From assembly GCF_022919835.1 (NCBI RefSeq), contig NZ_CP095074.1, positions 1,178,001 through 1,242,000 of the forward strand: 64,000 bases of DNA, written 5' to 3'. The DNA comes from Halobacillus shinanisalinarum. Lineage in GTDB: Bacteria > Bacillota > Bacilli > Bacillales > Halobacillaceae. Shown in pieces: positions 54,901 to 63,565 of this stretch (positions are counted from its first letter, which is position 1; each line of letters begins with the position of its first letter). The notes beneath the pieces were generated by a model that saw nothing but the letters and a program-made list of their open reading frames with translations, did not search any database and was not told the origin of the DNA. The translations under genes and the position numbers were made by a program.

Positions 54901-56451
54901 ATGTGGTGTGAAAATCTTTTTACTCCTGTCCTCATCCAGATCACGATCCCTTACCATCGCATAAATCGAAGAAAGAAGTTGATCTCTCGTTTGTTCGTTA
55001 TAAATCAATCCTTTAGCGAAGGACTGAGGAAGTTGGATATGAGGTAACCACTTTATCCATTTCCATTCCTCGTACTCTTCCTCGTTAAAAATTGTGATGA
55101 ATCTTACATCATGATAGCTATGGAAAAAGGCTAACTGCCCGATTAATTGATGAATCTCTTTTCGAACAATACTTCTCTTGCCAACCATGCCTAAAGGACC
55201 TTCAGCAAGACGAATGGATAAAGGAACGTTATTTACATAGTTATAAGCTTGGACCATTTGCTGAGATTTTTCTAGCAGATCATCGATTTCGCGGTTTGCG
55301 AAATCTCCTGATCCTACCGATACCTCATATCTTGCAGGTACAGTAGCTTTGCCCATTCTTAACTCTAAAAAGTCTTCACTTTCTAACGTTCGCTCCCAAA
55401 TGCGATCACTTATATAAGAGGTTAGGTACTTCATCCGTTCAAAAGAAGGGAAATGGTAGAACAACACTTCTTTCTGCTTTTCTCTCAAGGATTGCAACTC
55501 TTCCCGTTTTTGCTCTAAGTAATTGTTATAAACCCGGTGACGTTTTTCTTCTCTTTCTTTTGTCCGACGACGTTCCTTAAAATACTGAACAGTCGATGTG
55601 ATTAAAGTCGTAGTAAACATCATAATCGAGATAAGAATAAAAATCCCTCTTGGAATGACTAATGCCACAACTCCCATGACAATCAACATGACTAATGGAG
55701 GCAAAATGATCAACCACAATGAGCGCTGATTGTCATCCCCCTCTTGCCCAGGAGAGGAGAACGTCACTTTTTCCTCGGGAAGGTCATAAATCATCCGAGG
55801 GGTTCTCCGGTAGTGAGGGTATTGTTTTTTCATCTCTGAAATAGGAAGTTTCGATAGAGTCAATTGACTTTTGTAATTCTCTTCACTACTGGCCATTAAC
55901 ATATCGTCATCTGTAAAAGTGAGCGTCAAAAAGGGGGAAAATATCACGTCTCCCACCTGGATGTTCATTCTCTCTTCAATCTCCTGACCATTAACAAATA
56001 CGCTGCTACTAGATTTAGTCTTTAAAATCCAGCCTTGCTTTCTGCGAAAAAGGCTAAAACCGAAAGGGCTGTCCTCGCTAGGAGAAACAGGCTCCTTTCT
56101 AATCATAGCCCCATCGTGGGAACCAATCGTGATTTCATTATGATGGCCAACGTAATAGGTGGCATCCGAGCGGTTACTGGACTTATGAACAATAGATAGT
56201 GTATCAGAACCTGTGACGATCGTAGAAGTTTCCCCGTCCATTAGCGCTTCTTGTTGTTTTTCACCTTGGATAACCTTCAAATTGTTCTCGCGGATGCCTT
56301 TTTGTATTCGGATAGGCTCTTCATCTAACTCTAAAGTTCGTAAAGAGAGGTCAAAATGTTCACCATTTCCAATCTGGATATCAAGTTCTTGATCATCATT
56401 GATCGGGTAACATTGATATTGATTCTTATAAAATATATATAATTGACTCAT
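51973..56451 (-). CDS. essC: Type VII secretion ATPase EssC (YukB)
   Basis: A 1492-residue protein, full family length. N-terminal tandem FHA-like domains (to about residue 190, with FVNGQEIEERM), two membrane helices (about 240-290), then three FtsK/SpoIIIE-type ATPase domains. The Walker A motifs are GTTGSGKSE near residue 685, GSPGFGKST near 1012 and GQSRNGKTN near 1292. The first has DYKGGGMAQPF and a good Walker B (LFLISDEF). The motor and substrate-recognising part of the T7SS. Sits 21 bases after essB. Confidence 0.96.
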   Translation of the reverse strand: MSQLYIFYKNQYQCYPINDDQELDIQIGNGEHFDLSLRTLELDEEPIRIQKGIRENNLKVIQGEKQQEALMDGETSTIVTGSDTLSIVHKSSNRSDATYYVGHHNEITIGSHDGAMIRKEPVSPSEDSPFGFSLFRRKQGWILKTKSSSSVFVNGQEIEERMNIQVGDVIFSPFLTLTFTDDDMLMASSEENYKSQLTLSKLPISEMKKQYPHYRRTPRMIYDLPEEKVTFSSPGQEGDDNQRSLWLIILPPLVMLIVMGVVALVIPRGIFILISIMMFTTTLITSTVQYFKERRRTKEREEKRHRVYNNYLEQKREELQSLREKQKEVLFYHFPSFERMKYLTSYISDRIWERTLESEDFLELRMGKATVPARYEVSVGSGDFANREIDDLLEKSQQMVQAYNYVNNVPLSIRLAEGPLGMVGKRSIVRKEIHQLIGQLAFFHSYHDVRFITIFNEEEYEEWKWIKWLPHIQLPQSFAKGLIYNEQTRDQLLSSIYAMVRDRDLDEDRSKKIFTPHLIFIVTDQQLISEHVIMEYLESEAEHLGISVVFATDTKESLSNHIHTLVRYVNDREGEILIEEGKAAHKPFALDDHNHEGNESYARMLHSLEHLTGVNNSIPEVVSFLELLHANDAGQLPIQQNWVTNQSSKSLAVPIGLKGREDVVELNLHEKAHGPHGLLAGTTGSGKSELLQTYILSLAVHYHPHEVAFLLIDYKGGGMAQPFENIPHLLGTITNINESSNFSARALASINSELKRRQTLFDRYKVNHINDYTNLYKEGKADDPLPHLFLISDEFAELKNEEPEFIRELVSTARIGRSLGVHLILATQKPGGIIDDQIWSNSRFRIALQVQDANDSKEILKNSDAADLKVTGRGYLQVGNNEIYELFQSAWSGAPYQSDTYEGENEVSIVTDLGLIRVSDVEAPTDQGQSRKLTEIEATVEQISEVQETMGLKKLASPWLPPLPARLFRQEDMKLEEGQFAVAFKDEPEKQSQDPYIYDFINDGNIGIFGSPGFGKSTTAMTLLLDFAKVYNPEQLHYYMFDFGNGALLPLRQLPHTADYFRYDNHRKIEKFMKLMKSEIEHRKQLFLESEVSTIRLYNQLNEEKLPIIFITIDNFDLVKEELQDLENQFIQFARDGQTLGIFMIFTATRINSVRQPLMNNLKTKVIHYLMDASEKYSLVGRTPYEVEAVPGRAIINKETSYLTQIFLPAHGDDDLAVLYHVKEQVQEIQQSCRGMREPDTIPMLPARLDYESFIESYVTAPSDDRVAVGLDEETVKPITIDLTSHCLVTGQSRNGKTNVLRVIIQQLSDQPIESMAIFDGMDRGLSEFNKVEKVSYIETKEQIQDWLNHIEQLLIQREKAFLDTIQEKSNHHESQGAICLLVDSHSRFQQTIDSTIQGKIASLMKQYSHLGFRLIIAGNVNEFTKGFDPLSNELKQIRQAVLLMKKSEQSLFTLPFSRKEAEIQPGYGYYVLNGKERKIQIPSSESVGVKI

Positions 56452-56472
56452 AACATTCTCTCCCGGAAAGAG

Positions 56473-57696
56473 TTATTCCTCATTATTCTCCTGTCCCCCA
56501 TTAGGAGGATTCTCAGATTGCTGGTTTTGTTCTTCTTCCTGCTGCTCTTTTTCCTTTACGTACTCATCCAATTCTGCTTGTATGTTGTCTAATTCTTGTT
56601 GTTTTTCTTCACCTGAAAGACTATCATCATCTTTAATATCCTCCCGAAGCTTCAGAAGCCCCAACATAATTAGATCACGATCTTCGAGAGACCTTGCCAA
56701 ATCAACAGCTTTTTCGTTCATGCCACGGCCAATATAAATCCAATATAGAAAATATCTGTTGTCAGACTGAAGAGTGATCGTGTTCTGAATGTTTTTCTTC
56801 TGCTCGTCCGTCAATGATTCATTAACGATATAGGAGGATGCCAATTGAAACTGTGTAACGTATGGCATATCTTTTGAATCATAACGATCTAATGTCGCAA
56901 CGACTTCACTATAATTACTGTTTAAAAAGTACTCACTACTCTCTATGTAGGCTGCTTGTTTAGGCTGGATAAAAAATAACGAATAAACCACAAATGCAAA
57001 TGCAGGTACGAGAAGCACGATACTCCCTATAAACATATACTTGCGTATTTTCCATTTCTTTTTCGGCTCCTTAATCAGCTCTTTTTCTTTGTTTTCAAGG
57101 CCCCGAATATGGCGTTCAATCAATTCACGCAATGCTTTGGTATCTTCAGCAAACAGGATTTCTTTTATAACATCTGATAACTTTAACGTGTCCCGGTATT
57201 TCAAGTACCTTTCGAAGCTCTGTGAACGATCGACCGCTGCTGCCACCGCAGCCTTAAGCTCCTCAAATACCCGCTCCTCCTCCTTTTCATAAGGGGGCAA
57301 ACTTTCTGTCACACCATAGTGAAGAAAATGCGGTTCCATACTAGAATCAATCACAATATTTTCAGGACAAATCAACAGATTCAACCTTCTCACACGATGG
57401 TCTTCCACTTTTTTTATCAATTGATCAGCAAGCAGCCATTTGGCATACGATGGCTTGTTGTGAATTTGTTTAAAATCTATGAACGACGAAGGAGTATGTA
57501 TCGTTATGTTAACCTCATCTTCATCCACTTGAATCTCTTTTTTCAATTCATGATCAACCTCACGAATCAGCTCGATCTCAAGCTCCTCCTGCAACCTCAG
57601 ACGAGCCTTTTGAAACGTAAGGAGATAAGCATCATCCTTCTTCTCTAGAACTGCTTCCGTTTTTTCATGAAAATAGGAATGTTTTACATCTGACAT
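56473..57696 (-). CDS. essB: Type VII secretion protein EssB (YukC)
   Basis: A 407-residue protein with an N-terminal pseudokinase-like domain (residues 1-200), one membrane helix at about 218-240 (MFIGSIVLLVPAFAFVVYSLFF region) and a C-terminal helical domain that would lie outside, ending in a Gln/Glu/Asn-rich tail (EQNQQSENPPNGG). Standard EssB/YukC architecture and genomic position between esaB and essC. Membrane component that binds EssC. Confidence 0.94.
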   Translation of the reverse strand: MSDVKHSYFHEKTEAVLEKKDDAYLLTFQKARLRLQEELEIELIREVDHELKKEIQVDEDEVNITIHTPSSFIDFKQIHNKPSYAKWLLADQLIKKVEDHRVRRLNLLICPENIVIDSSMEPHFLHYGVTESLPPYEKEEERVFEELKAAVAAAVDRSQSFERYLKYRDTLKLSDVIKEILFAEDTKALRELIERHIRGLENKEKELIKEPKKKWKIRKYMFIGSIVLLVPAFAFVVYSLFFIQPKQAAYIESSEYFLNSNYSEVVATLDRYDSKDMPYVTQFQLASSYIVNESLTDEQKKNIQNTITLQSDNRYFLYWIYIGRGMNEKAVDLARSLEDRDLIMLGLLKLREDIKDDDSLSGEEKQQELDNIQAELDEYVKEKEQQEEEQNQQSENPPNGGQENNEE

Positions 57697-57719
57697 CGCA
57701 CGCTGCTCCTTTTAAATGC

Positions 57720-57959
57720 TCACAAGATTTCTATTTTGTCACCGGAAGTAATGCCACTTTCTTCCAGAGTAGCGCTCCCGGCGCAAACCATTTGTTTATT
57801 AACAATACGAATCCAGTCTCCATCATGAGGGGGCGTTTCCAATTGAGACACCTGCCAAACGATATCGATTAACCTCTTTACGCTTGAACGGTTAGATAAT
57901 CGTAAATCTAGCTCTTTCTTATGATAGTTTTGTAAATCGATAGATACTTGGATGTACAC
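57720..57959 (-). CDS. esaB: Type VII secretion ubiquitin-like protein EsaB (YukD)
   Basis: A 79-residue protein with a ubiquitin-like fold pattern (MYIQVSIDLQNYHKKELDLRL, closing with SGITSGDKIEIL), the size and position of EsaB/YukD. Cytosolic component or regulator of the system. 23 bases upstream of essB. Confidence 0.92.
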   Translation of the reverse strand: MYIQVSIDLQNYHKKELDLRLSNRSSVKRLIDIVWQVSQLETPPHDGDWIRIVNKQMVCAGSATLEESGITSGDKIEIL

Positions 57960-58150
57960 GAGCCACCCTCCCTGTTATATCGTTATGACTTTCCCTAGCA
58001 TTATGTAGGATCATTTAATTTAAAAACCATAGTTAAATGATACATCAATCCACCCTAAAATTCTCCATATTTCATCAATTAGTTACTTTTGTTCGGTACT
58101 TTTTTAGTGATTGCCATTCAAAGGTGAGTTTCATAGCCATGGGATAAAAC

Positions 58151-58426
58151 TCACCTTTTCATAGGACCAGCTAGCAACTCATCAGCCTTGAACATGGCTT
58201 CTACAGATTTTTTAGTCTCCTTTTCATTTTTTAAAAGCAGTGCTTTATAATTTTCAATCAACTGAACAAGATCTGCATTCAATTCGTTTATCTGATCAGC
58301 CGTTTCTAATTGATTTTCTGCAGCCATATCTTTTATTAATAGAGCTTGCAACACTTGTACGGTCGTTTGTAAATTAGACAATGCTTGCTCCACTTCACTA
58401 CTTCTTATCTTGATTTCATGACTCAC
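58151..58426 (-). CDS. YwqI-like (DUF5344-type) T7SS accessory protein
   Basis: I choose the GTG at 58426 (MSHEIKIRSS), five bases after GGGGGAG, so 91 residues; a GTG two codons earlier is possible. All-helical, with the family start (EIKIRSSEVEQAL) and the ENYKALLLKNEKET-type middle. Paralogues are at 48379 (shortened) and 63562. In Bacillus subtilis YwqI and YwqH accompany an LXG toxin; here its YwqH partner just upstream (58452-58814) is broken. It may now serve another partner or be a relic. Confidence 0.72.
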   Translation of the reverse strand: MSHEIKIRSSEVEQALSNLQTTVQVLQALLIKDMAAENQLETADQINELNADLVQLIENYKALLLKNEKETKKSVEAMFKADELLAGPMKR

Positions 58427-58451
58427 AACCACTCCCCCTTTTTCAGTGAGA

Positions 58452-58814
58452 TTATTTCTGGCCTAAATTTTCAACCTCCTGGCGCAAAAATGAAATCCTT
58501 TGATTATAGAAAGAAATATCCTGCTGAAGAAGATTTATTTTACCTTCAATCGTTTCGATTAGATTAGAAAACTGCTGATTCTCTATTGAACTGTGTAAAA
58601 CTTCGGTTTCTCTAAAGCCTTTAAATTGCTCAGCGAGCTGCTTTGCTCCTGAATGATTGGAGAGATCAGGCCGTGAGCAGAGTTTTTTGTGACTTGCAAA
58701 TTCTGCTCAATAAGTACTTATTGACCGCTACGCTTTACGCAACCGCTGTAACTCATCCTGCTTTTGGGTATGTAACCATTTATAGTAATATAAAGTGTTC
58801 GCTAGAATGTTCAA
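58452..58814 (-). pseudogene. YwqH-like (DUF5082-type) gene with two in-frame stops
   Basis: Read in one frame it gives a 120-codon YwqH-like protein: LYYYKWLHTQKQDELQRL at the N-terminus, LCSRPDLSNHSGAKQLAEQF in the middle, then IENQQFSNLIETIEG and a coiled end LRQEVENLGQK. A TAG and a TGA interrupt it (about codons 29 and 36), and no ATG starts it; TTG at 58814 lies too close to AAAGGAG. The middle resembles the LxKPELSxxxW-type motif of YwqH with the Trp lost. A real pseudogene, since stops and not a run error are the cause. Lies between esxA and the YwqI-like gene. Confidence 0.7.
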
Positions 58815-58929
58815 ACTCCTTTCTCAAGGTTTAGTTATATTTCTTTTTTGTATCCGCGCCTGTAATACAAAAAAGAAATATAAGGAAAAAGCACCGCAAA
58901 AAGGGTGCTTTCTCCTGTCAAACCATTCA

Positions 58930-59223
58930 TTAGCCGCGAATTTGTCCGGCAATTTGCTGATCCGTATCTTCTAATGTTGTAGCTGTACTGTTCAATTGTT
59001 GTGATACTTCAGCTAACAGCGTGCTCATTCGTTCAAATGAAGGACGCAACTCCTGATACTGAGAAGCAAACGCTTCGCTGGAAGCACCTTCCCAAATTTC
59101 TTGCAGCTGGCCGCTCATGCCATCCAAACGGGAGATCAATTCTTGTACATTGGAACTTTCGGTATTATACTGTCTAGCAAACTCTCTAAGTTCATCAGGT
59201 GTCAAACGAATGTTATTCGACAT
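58930..59223 (-). CDS. esxA: WXG100 protein EsxA
   Basis: Start ATG at 59223 after AAAAGGAGTGG; 97 residues. Helix-WXG-helix layout: the WEG turn is near residue 43 (LQEIWEGASSEAF), followed by a FERMSTLLAEVSQQL helix. Tail DTDQQIAGQI. Secreted substrate and essential part of the machine, first gene of the minus-strand T7SS operon. A hairpin-free AT-rich stretch follows before the broken YwqH gene. Confidence 0.94.
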   Translation of the reverse strand: MSNNIRLTPDELREFARQYNTESSNVQELISRLDGMSGQLQEIWEGASSEAFASQYQELRPSFERMSTLLAEVSQQLNSTATTLEDTDQQIAGQIRG

Positions 59224-59252
59224 AAAATCCACTCCTTTTCCAGTTTAATTTT

Positions 59253-59281
59253 ATGGTACCCTTGATATTTTTACCAGTCAA
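59253..59281 (-). promoter_or_regulatory. SigA-type promoter of the T7SS operon
   Basis: On the minus strand: -35 TTGACT, a 17-base spacer, -10 TACCAT. It lies 30 bases before the esxA start. The good -35 makes this the likely start of the esxA-esaB-essB-essC-esaA-essA transcript. Confidence 0.6.
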
Positions 59282-59673
59282 TTGATTATATGCAATCAGT
59301 AATAATTACCCATTCGTTTCGTGTAAGCACACATAATAATAGCTATTTTAGTACCATTTAATTACATAACAACTCAGGCCTCCCTCTGAAAACTGATCAC
59401 TATGCTGAGGAAGTGTTCTCATAAGTGATCGTTAGTTTTCAAGTCTTCATTTCTTCTACTTGATCATCTAAGGATTGTACAGCACTTTCAATTTACTGTC
59501 AGACGAATTCTAGTAAATGACGGTTGAAGACCGGGATGAATCCGCTTCAAACTATGTTTTAAAAAACATTTTAGGTATGCAACATTTTTTCTAGTCTAGT
59601 ATTATAGAGATCAAGCTAACAGTTATTTAAAATCTGGAACTTGATTACTGGATAAATGAAAGGATGCAAATGC
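59282..59673. other. Divergent intergenic region, about 390 bases
   Basis: Between the esxA promoter and the DUF5081-like gene. It contains an imperfect inverted repeat (59388-59404 GAAAACTGATCACTATG against 59420-59440), which would form a stem of about 17 pairs with mismatches. No coding frame. TAGTCTAGTATTATAG (59591-59606) may be the -10 region of the rightward gene. Confidence 0.4.
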
Positions 59674-60494
59674 ATGGGGGATATGGAAGCGTTATATTTA
59701 AACCATAAGGAAATTTATGTATTGCTAGGTTTACTCGAAGCACCAATTGCCTTTGGGATAGAAGATCCTTTTTCTGCTTTATCGGATCAAAAGATAAAGA
59801 CAGAGTGGGAGGAAGTTATTATCGACCTAAAGGATCGAGAGCTGGTTGGAAAGGGGAAGATGGAGTATTCTGGATCGATGAAGAAATGATTACCGCACTA
59901 TCCGTTATGACTTATTCCAATATGGTTATACAAGTTGACTCCCTTTACAAAATCACATCACAGTCTACCTTCTATGTCACCCACGAATTTGTTATAGAGT
60001 GTGAAAAAGTGAATAATAATCTATATAGGCTGCAACAACATGATGAACCAAGAGTATCTATCAAGAATGTGATTTTTCCTAGAGCAGGTCTTGATCATAA
60101 ACAGGCATCCAAATCGGGAACGCTAACTCTACCTGGAACACTTATAAATGAGTGGCTTAACAACAATAGTAATCTCAATGTATTCGATGAAATTGTTAGT
60201 ACTATAAATAATAATATTCAAAGCTCAGGCCTATGGAAAGACCTAAAAAAATCTCTAAACCGAACTGAGCGTGTTAACCGAATGATGATGTATTACTTCA
60301 TTGATAATAATTGGAGAGTAGAAGGTGTTTATTCCTTGTTTTCACCTTCAAATAATTGGACGCTAAGAATGACTGAAAGAAACAACAAGGAGTACCTTCA
60401 AGCTAAACAAGTTGATTTATTTGGACTGACGAAGGAATATGGTGCAGTTTTGGAACGCACACTAAAAGATAAAAATCACATAATACTAAACTAA
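59674..60494 (+). pseudogene. DUF5081-like T7SS-associated protein, broken by a -1 shift in a G4 run
   Basis: Start taken at ATG 59674 (MGDMEALYLN) after GAAAGGATG. The frame fails at four G bases 59853-59856; adding one G joins KDRELVGKGEDGVFWIDEEM and keeps an open frame to 60494, about 273 residues. The joined protein has a wing-like opening (LNHKEIYVLLGLLEAP) reminiscent of DUF5081/EspG-like chaperones found with Firmicute ESS loci; that link rests on memory and position. Divergent from esxA. Possibly an effector chaperone. Confidence 0.6.
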
Positions 60495-60617
60495 CCAAAC
60501 CAAGTTTTTTGAGAATTCCTAGAAGCTTTTCAAGCAATTCAGTACCTTCAAGGTACTGAATTGTCTTTTTATGTACATTTATTTTGAGAACTAATATTAA
60601 CTCTCTTATAAAAAACA

Positions 60618-61046
60618 CTAATCAAGAATTTCTAAATACTCAACCAGATACGCTATGGTATCTTTAGTGTTATCAGCATGATATACGGTACGTTCAAAAT
60701 TGAGCATATAATCTTGAGTAGAATATTGTAATTCATCTGGATGTATCATCTTAAAAAAATTTCGTATTGGATGGTTTTTTTTATAGCTGTTTTTAATTCT
60801 ATTTAACTCTTCATTTTCACCTCTAATAATTAGGAAATATGGATATTGGTTAGGTTTTATTTGTTCTTTTAGAACTCGGTCTTGTTCTTCCGTAACATGT
60901 TCGTGTTTCAAAACATGTAATTCAAGGTCATCTGCTTCAGAATAATATCCAATTTCATGGACTACATCTTCTATTCCCTCATCAGAAAGATCATCATTTA
61001 GATCCAGAATATAAACTCCATAATGAAACTCAGGGTATGCAGTCAA
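60618..61046 (-). CDS. Hypothetical protein, 142 residues
   Basis: Start taken at TTG 61046, eight bases after AAGGAG. A soluble, acidic protein (many Asp and Glu) with YPYFLIIRGENEEL, a possible beta-strand and loop, and a Tyr/Asp-rich end. I recognise no family. It sits on its own between the DUF5081-like gene (converging) and the probable LXG immunity gene, with no operon partner. Might be a second immunity protein or unrelated cargo; no further claim. Confidence 0.55.
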   Translation of the reverse strand: MTAYPEFHYGVYILDLNDDLSDEGIEDVVHEIGYYSEADDLELHVLKHEHVTEEQDRVLKEQIKPNQYPYFLIIRGENEELNRIKNSYKKNHPIRNFFKMIHPDELQYSTQDYMLNFERTVYHADNTKDTIAYLVEYLEILD

Positions 61047-61316
61047 TAACACCACTCCTTATTTGCAATTATTTCAGTTCATTAATCCCTTTGTACTTTT
61101 CTATCGAATTCTATCTATACCATGCAAAAGCCCATAAAATCGGTGAAAAGCGTTATATGAAAAATTGTTCATGAGGTATATATCCAATTGTTAAATACTT
61201 TTCAAGGTTTTTCAGTCATACTTTTGCAATCCTTAAGAATTCAAAGTGATGCCGTACTTCGATCATCGAGAGGGCTTATTACTGTCTTAAATAGATAATG
61301 TAATTGATTCTACCTT
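61047..61316. other. Gene-free interval, 270 bases
   Basis: AT-rich gap between the hypothetical gene start and the membrane protein stop at 61317. No gene, no hairpin with more than a few pairs; promoter of the 60618 gene presumably lies here. Confidence 0.4.
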
Positions 61317-62000
61317 CTAACCCAACCTCCTATTTTTTTTAGGCAAATTCAAATTCGGATACTTCTCATTCAAAGTTTGTTTGTTTTTTCTTAAAAAATA
61401 ATATTGGTGAATAAATTTAATACAAAAAATAGGATAAAGAATAAGTAGAGATTCACATGCTACAAAGATTAATGCTTTAATGTCTTCGCTTACTATAATT
61501 GAATAAATAAGCTGCCCTACTACGTAACTTAAAGCAGGAGTGATAGCCACCAGAGGAGTCCAGTTTCTCTTTGGACCTTTGGGAGGGTTCAGCCTTTCAT
61601 ATAGAAATAATAAATGAAGCACTTGTACACCAATAATACATAGAACATATAGGGCTAAAGAAATATAGAAAAATTGAAGTGATTGATACTGAAAAATATT
61701 GTAAAGGAACTTTTGAATAACTAAAAACATTATAAATGAAGTAAACAATCCCCAGACGCCGAAGAATAAATAAAACGAACTTTCAAACCTGTAAGGGGCA
61801 ATCAAATATAACAAAGCCCAAGCGTTCAAAATAATTCCAAGAACAGTTGCGATCGGTAATGCAAATGTTAATTCTGAAGGACCAAGTAAAGCAAAAAGTC
61901 CCATCAAGTCAGTTAAAATTAAAACATGTAGAATACCTCTCGACCTAACTTCACCATGGTCTTCTAGTTTTAAATAATTGTTGTAAATACTTTTTTTCAT
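61317..62000 (-). CDS. Polytopic membrane protein, probable immunity to the LXG toxin
   Basis: A 227-residue protein with about six membrane helices (around residues 25-45, 47-68, 78-100, 106-128, 150-170 and 172-192) and a basic C-terminal tail (LNLPKKNRRLG). I do not recognise a named family. It begins 24 bases after the restored stop of the LXG gene, in the same direction. LXG toxins that attack membranes are neutralised by membrane immunity proteins (the TelE/TipE case), and the toxin here ends in a glycine-zipper-like hydrophobic region, so the role is a good guess. Ribosome site weak. Confidence 0.6.
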   Translation of the reverse strand: MKKSIYNNYLKLEDHGEVRSRGILHVLILTDLMGLFALLGPSELTFALPIATVLGIILNAWALLYLIAPYRFESSFYLFFGVWGLFTSFIMFLVIQKFLYNIFQYQSLQFFYISLALYVLCIIGVQVLHLLFLYERLNPPKGPKRNWTPLVAITPALSYVVGQLIYSIIVSEDIKALIFVACESLLILYPIFCIKFIHQYYFLRKNKQTLNEKYPNLNLPKKNRRLG

Positions 62001-62024
62001 GCTACTATAATCACATCTTCCTCT

Positions 62025-63565
62025 TTAAAATACGTGCCCAAAAAAGTTTTTAACACCTTCGATCGCGTTAGTGGTCCCTATTTGAATAATATCTCCTAAT
62101 GAATCAAACTCCCCATCACCATCTATATCTAATGGTTTAACCTCACTTAACACATAAGATACACCCATACCAACAATGAAACCAGCTGCCACTCCAACAG
62201 GACCTGCCCAAGCACCTGCATATGCACCAATTTGCCCCCAAGATACGCTGATGATGCTATTGAAACAACACCGACTGTTGTACTACTAACCACATTTCCC
62301 GCTATTTGACTTCCTGATTGATTATGGTTAAAACCATAGGTGACATCGGAAATTGCAGAAAGTCCTATTCCTAGATAACCAACCTTTCCAGCAACACCTT
62401 TAAAACTGTTTTTAAAACTACTTTTACCGTCAACTAAATTACGAACATCCGCTACCTTACCTTGATTAGTGTTATACCCTGTGTAAGTATTTTTCTTAAC
62501 TCCAAATAATTCAGGTTTTGTAAGTCTAAGTCTAAATCTTTGCTCACCTTGCGCAGTAAAGTATGTCTCTTTTCTAACGCTACCTCCCAAAGCCTTGATT
62601 TTCGCATGTTTAGCGGCTTGAGAAGCACCATAAATATTTTGCATTAAAGTACTACCAGATTTGACCGGTCTGCCAGCAACCAATCCTAAAGTCTCTAATC
62701 CATTACCTAACATCGGTTCTGAACTCTTTCTATATTCCTCTGGTACAGATGCTTGTGGGTTAGATACCGTTAAATTGTTTTTTACTCTTTGCATAGTGGC
62801 AAGTGCTCCGAATTTAGCTGAATCTACCATTGCACTATCTATGCTACGATGATTACCACCCATTGTCGAATTAATTGGTGCTGATAATATTTCTCCTTCT
62901 ATAATCATATCCCTTAAGGAATCTGTTTTCAGGTAATAGTCTGTTACTTCATTAATTTCTTGACTGTTTAGGAATATTCCACTCTTAGACCACCCTTGAA
63001 TTTTACTAACAAGATGCCGAACCCCTTGTAACTCATTGGCAGGTTCATCAAGTTTCGAAGTATTTTCTTCATCTACAGTCTTTAAATCTTCAATCGTTTT
63101 TTGATTATGGCTCCTTGCACCGTCTACCTGTGAATCGAATTGAGATGTAGAGACTGGCGAACCACCAATCAAATCACTGATTCCCATGAATCGATCATTT
63201 ATAGTACCGACAGAGTCTTGAGTCACCTGAACAGCCCTATCGAGGCCATTTTTTACTTCTGTTGTAATAAAATCTTCTCTTACCACACCATCTTCTGTCT
63301 CGTAATTTCTAACATTCATTTGTATGTCTTTTAAACTTTTTATATATTGATCTAAGAATTGATTGAGAAGCAGAAGGACTGGGATATGTAGAACTTTGAA
63401 GTACTCTTTGATTGCGGCCCCGCCTTCTCCTTTTAATGCATCATCTAAATCTATCACCTTGTGCATTGAATCACGTAGGGATAGAAGTTGTTCTTGTTCT
63501 TGTTCTTTTTTTCTAATCGATTGCTCGATACCGGTTAGAACTTCCGAAGCCTTTAATACTTTCAT
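62025..63565 (-). pseudogene. LXG-domain T7SS toxin, broken by a -1 shift in a C5 run
   Basis: The N-terminal 230 residues form the all-helical LXG export domain (EVLTGIEQSIRKKEQEQ, then ALKGEGGAAIKEYF with the Leu-x-Gly motif). A central part follows (HAKIKALGG, YFTAQGEQRFRLRL). The frame is lost at five C bases 62235-62239; one added G gives GGQIGAYAGAWAGPVGVAAG and an open frame to a TAA at 62025-62027, 513 residues in all. The restored end is glycine-zipper-like and hydrophobic, as in pore-forming TelE. Its ATG overlaps the stop of the YwqI-like gene. Confidence 0.85.

Noticed and set aside
58446..58834. Plus-strand open frames (58385-58567, 58643-58834)
   Set aside because: The minus strand here reads as a YwqH-like pseudogene with matching neighbours; the plus frames have no motif.
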